DNA from: Ignavibacteria bacterium UBA2333
GTDB taxonomy: Bacteria; Bacteroidota; Ignavibacteria; Kapaibacteriales; Kapaibacteriaceae
DNA length: 30,983 bases
Assembly (NCBI GenBank): GCA_002344895.1
Contig: DDUR01000066.1
Coordinates: 1-30,983, forward strand
Reading direction: 5' to 3'
A program made the position numbers and the translations under genes. How positions within the stretch are numbered: position 1 is the first letter of the stretch; every line of letters begins with the position of its first letter. Shown here piece by piece: positions 30,751 to 30,983 of this stretch. A model generated the notes under the pieces. The model ran no database searches. It was not told the DNA's origin and was given only the letters and a program-made list of their open reading frames with translations.

Positions 30751-30790
30751 AAACGCTGGGTTACGCTTGCTGACGCTGGGTTACGCTGGG
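30751..30790 (+). repeat. four tandem decamers TKACGCTGGS upstream of the T9SS gene
   Basis: Blocks AAACGCTGGG, TTACGCTTGC, TGACGCTGGG and TTACGCTGGG repeat with a 10-bp period. The unit and orientation are the same as at 29071-29110, 1.6 kb away. Confidence 0.85.
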
Positions 30791-30827
30791 CACATTGTAT
30801 GCATGTTTTGTGTTCTTGAACGCTTGC

Positions 30828-30932
30828 CACCCCGGGGTGTTACCCCGGGCTGATATCTAGCGCCCCTCCGGGGCGCTTCAGACCACTTGTTGCCCCGAAG
30901 GGGCAACGACATATCGAGACGGTGAAACCGTC
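30828..30932. repeat. array of four GC-rich hairpins with 3-nt loops
   Basis: Four perfect stems follow one another: CCCGGGGT/ACCCCGGG (30831-30849, loop GTT), AGCGCCCC/GGGGCGCT (30859-30877, loop TCC), GTTGCCCC/GGGGCAAC (30889-30907, loop GAA) and GACGGT/ACCGTC (30918-30932, loop GAA). Spacers are 9-11 bp. The 50 bp after the array (30933-30983) show only C/T-rich sequence and no gene. The array resembles an interspersed intergenic repeat or a structured RNA. Confidence 0.75.
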
Positions 30933-30983
30933 GGGAAACGAATAGAAAATTCATGGGCCCTCATTTTCCCTCATCTTCCCCCA

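Noticed and set aside
29071..30790. Insertion sequence carrying the T9SS gene
   Set aside because: No transposase is encoded and the flanking arrays are simple tandem decamers, not terminal inverted repeats with target duplications.
30828..30932. CRISPR array
   Set aside because: The hairpins differ from each other and spacers are only 9-11 bp; there is no identical repeat and no cas gene.

Overview
The window looks like a chromosome segment from the Bacteroidota/Chlorobi/Ignavibacteria side of the FCB group. Three things point there. Both flanking genes encode secreted proteins ending in a type IX secretion (T9SS) C-terminal sorting domain. The two clearest promoters carry the Bacteroidota-type element TAnnTTTG with a TTTG/TTG element about 20 bp upstream. 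The arginine genes include the N-acyl-ornithine type of carbamoyltransferase known from Bacteroides and Xanthomonas. Moderate G+C and the gene order would fit a Kapabacteria-like or Ignavibacteria-like lineage, but that placement is inference.

Layout. 2-454: 3' end of a T9SS cargo gene. 673-5144: str operon (rpsL, rpsG, fusA, tuf), with promoters before rpsL and before tuf. 5240-19568: one continuous S10-spc-alpha ribosomal superoperon (rpsJ to rplQ, with secY, map, infA and rpoA), all on + and closed by a strong terminator. rpsD is missing from its usual place between rpsK and rpoA. 19624-20729: engB and purE, overlapping. 20807-21886: a geranylgeranyl-reductase-like flavoprotein. 21887-22219: a 333-bp leader without an obvious large gene. 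It holds a 29-codon Arg-rich ORF, a long hairpin starting at its Arg triplet, and competing stems ending in a T tract. 22220-29096: a tightly coupled arginine operon (GNAT acyltransferase, argG, argC, argF', argB, argE, argH), with 4-bp overlaps at five of its six junctions and no argD. 29097-29232: decamer and 24-bp repeats. 29233-30705 (minus): a second T9SS cargo gene with Asp-box repeats. 30706-30983: more decamers, then an array of four GC-rich hairpins.

How the genes work together. The first 19 kb builds the ribosome, its elongation factors, the Sec channel and the RNA polymerase alpha subunit. EngB is a ribosome-assembly GTPase, so its position after the superoperon is logical. The arg operon encodes most of the linear acyl-ornithine route: acylation of glutamate, kinase, reductase, transcarbamylation of acyl-ornithine, deacylation to citrulline, then ArgG and ArgH. 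The aminotransferase must be encoded elsewhere.

The most promising undescribed features are the possible arginine attenuator upstream of the arg operon, the dispersed decamer repeat TKACGCTGGS near both T9SS genes (one copy supplies the last codons of argH), and the hairpin array at the right end. All structure predictions were made by eye.
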